Source of the DNA: an uncultured Lachnospiraceae bacterium
GTDB lineage: Bacteria; Bacillota; Clostridia; Lachnospirales; Lachnospiraceae
Reading direction: 5' to 3'
Length of the DNA: 34,512 nt
NCBI GenBank assembly: GCA_947366105.1
Contig: CANAZK010000010.1
Location: 1 to 34,512, forward strand
Positions 34,469 through 34,512 of this stretch are shown in pieces. A program made the translations under genes and the position numbers. Position 1 is the stretch's first letter; every line of letters starts with the position of its first letter. The notes under the pieces were generated by a model that ran no database searches, was not told where the DNA came from, and worked only from the letters and a program-made list of their open reading frames with translations.

Positions 34469-34512
34469 AGATCGGAAGAGCGTCGTGTAGGGAAAGAGTG
34501 TGTCAGTACGTG
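34469..34512. other. Illumina TruSeq adapter with i5 index (artefact)
   Basis: The sequence starts AGATCGGAAGAGC and continues exactly as the TruSeq i5-side adapter for 33 bases. The 8-base GTCAGTAC and GTG follow, as expected for an index and the next adapter bases. The reverse complement of the index, GTACTGAC, is the TruSeq HT D508 index as I recall it. These bases are not genomic. Confidence 0.97.

Noticed and set aside
1-34512. CRISPR arrays, tRNA or rRNA genes, integrases
   Set aside because: No regularly spaced repeats, tRNA-like cloverleafs, rRNA stretches or integrase motifs were seen.

Overview
The window looks like one contig from a low-GC Firmicute of the gut Clostridia, most likely Lachnospiraceae. 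This rests on A+T-rich non-coding DNA, strong AGGAGG-type ribosome binding sites, a Clostridium-type pyruvate phosphate dikinase, a HelD-type ATPase with a small Cys-rich partner, and a YesMN/LplABC-style glycan locus. I searched no database; all calls come from reading motifs, gene order and spacing. The last 44 bases are not genomic. They read as Illumina TruSeq adapter plus an i5 index, so the right edge is an assembly end. The left edge cuts a PucR-type regulator that the ORF track misses because it runs off the window.

Region A (1-16754) is a glycan-utilisation locus. A PucR-family regulator (partial, -) lies divergent to a GH43-CBM6 glycosidase and a YesL/DUF624 membrane protein (+). 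These converge, across a strong bidirectional terminator, on a minus-strand operon. In transcription order that operon is a lipoprotein solute-binding protein, an LplB-type permease, an LplC-type permease, a large GH2 glycosidase with an F5/8C domain, and a GH35 beta-galactosidase. A YesM histidine kinase and YesN AraC-type response regulator are divergent from the operon and are its likely regulators. No glycosidase has a signal peptide and no transport ATPase is encoded, so the picture is uptake of oligosaccharides powered by a shared ATPase, followed by cytosolic hydrolysis.

Region B (16755-24147) is mixed. It holds a probable gene remnant, a D-2-hydroxyacid dehydrogenase and a class-3-like aldehyde dehydrogenase (+). 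Then come a HelD-like ATPase with a Cys-rich small protein, a TrmH/SpoU-type RNA methyltransferase whose leader contains a terminator hairpin, and a 354-residue protein of unknown function (all -).

Region C (24148-29961) is a small-peptide utilisation operon on the minus strand: M19 dipeptidase, YfcC-family transporter, canonical peptidase T, and a second peptidase T paralog that has lost a conserved metal-ligand histidine. The operon's terminator lies inside the coding region of a convergent TetR-type regulator. A perfect 12-bp palindrome sits just after the predicted operon promoter.

Region D (29962-34512) has a P-loop kinase-like gene broken by a one-base frameshift in an A6/T6 tract, a NUDIX hydrolase, ppdK with a structured 5' leader, and at the contig edge a REP-like palindrome cluster. 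Next to that cluster is the 3' part of what may be a REP-associated Y1 transposase, cut by adapter sequence.
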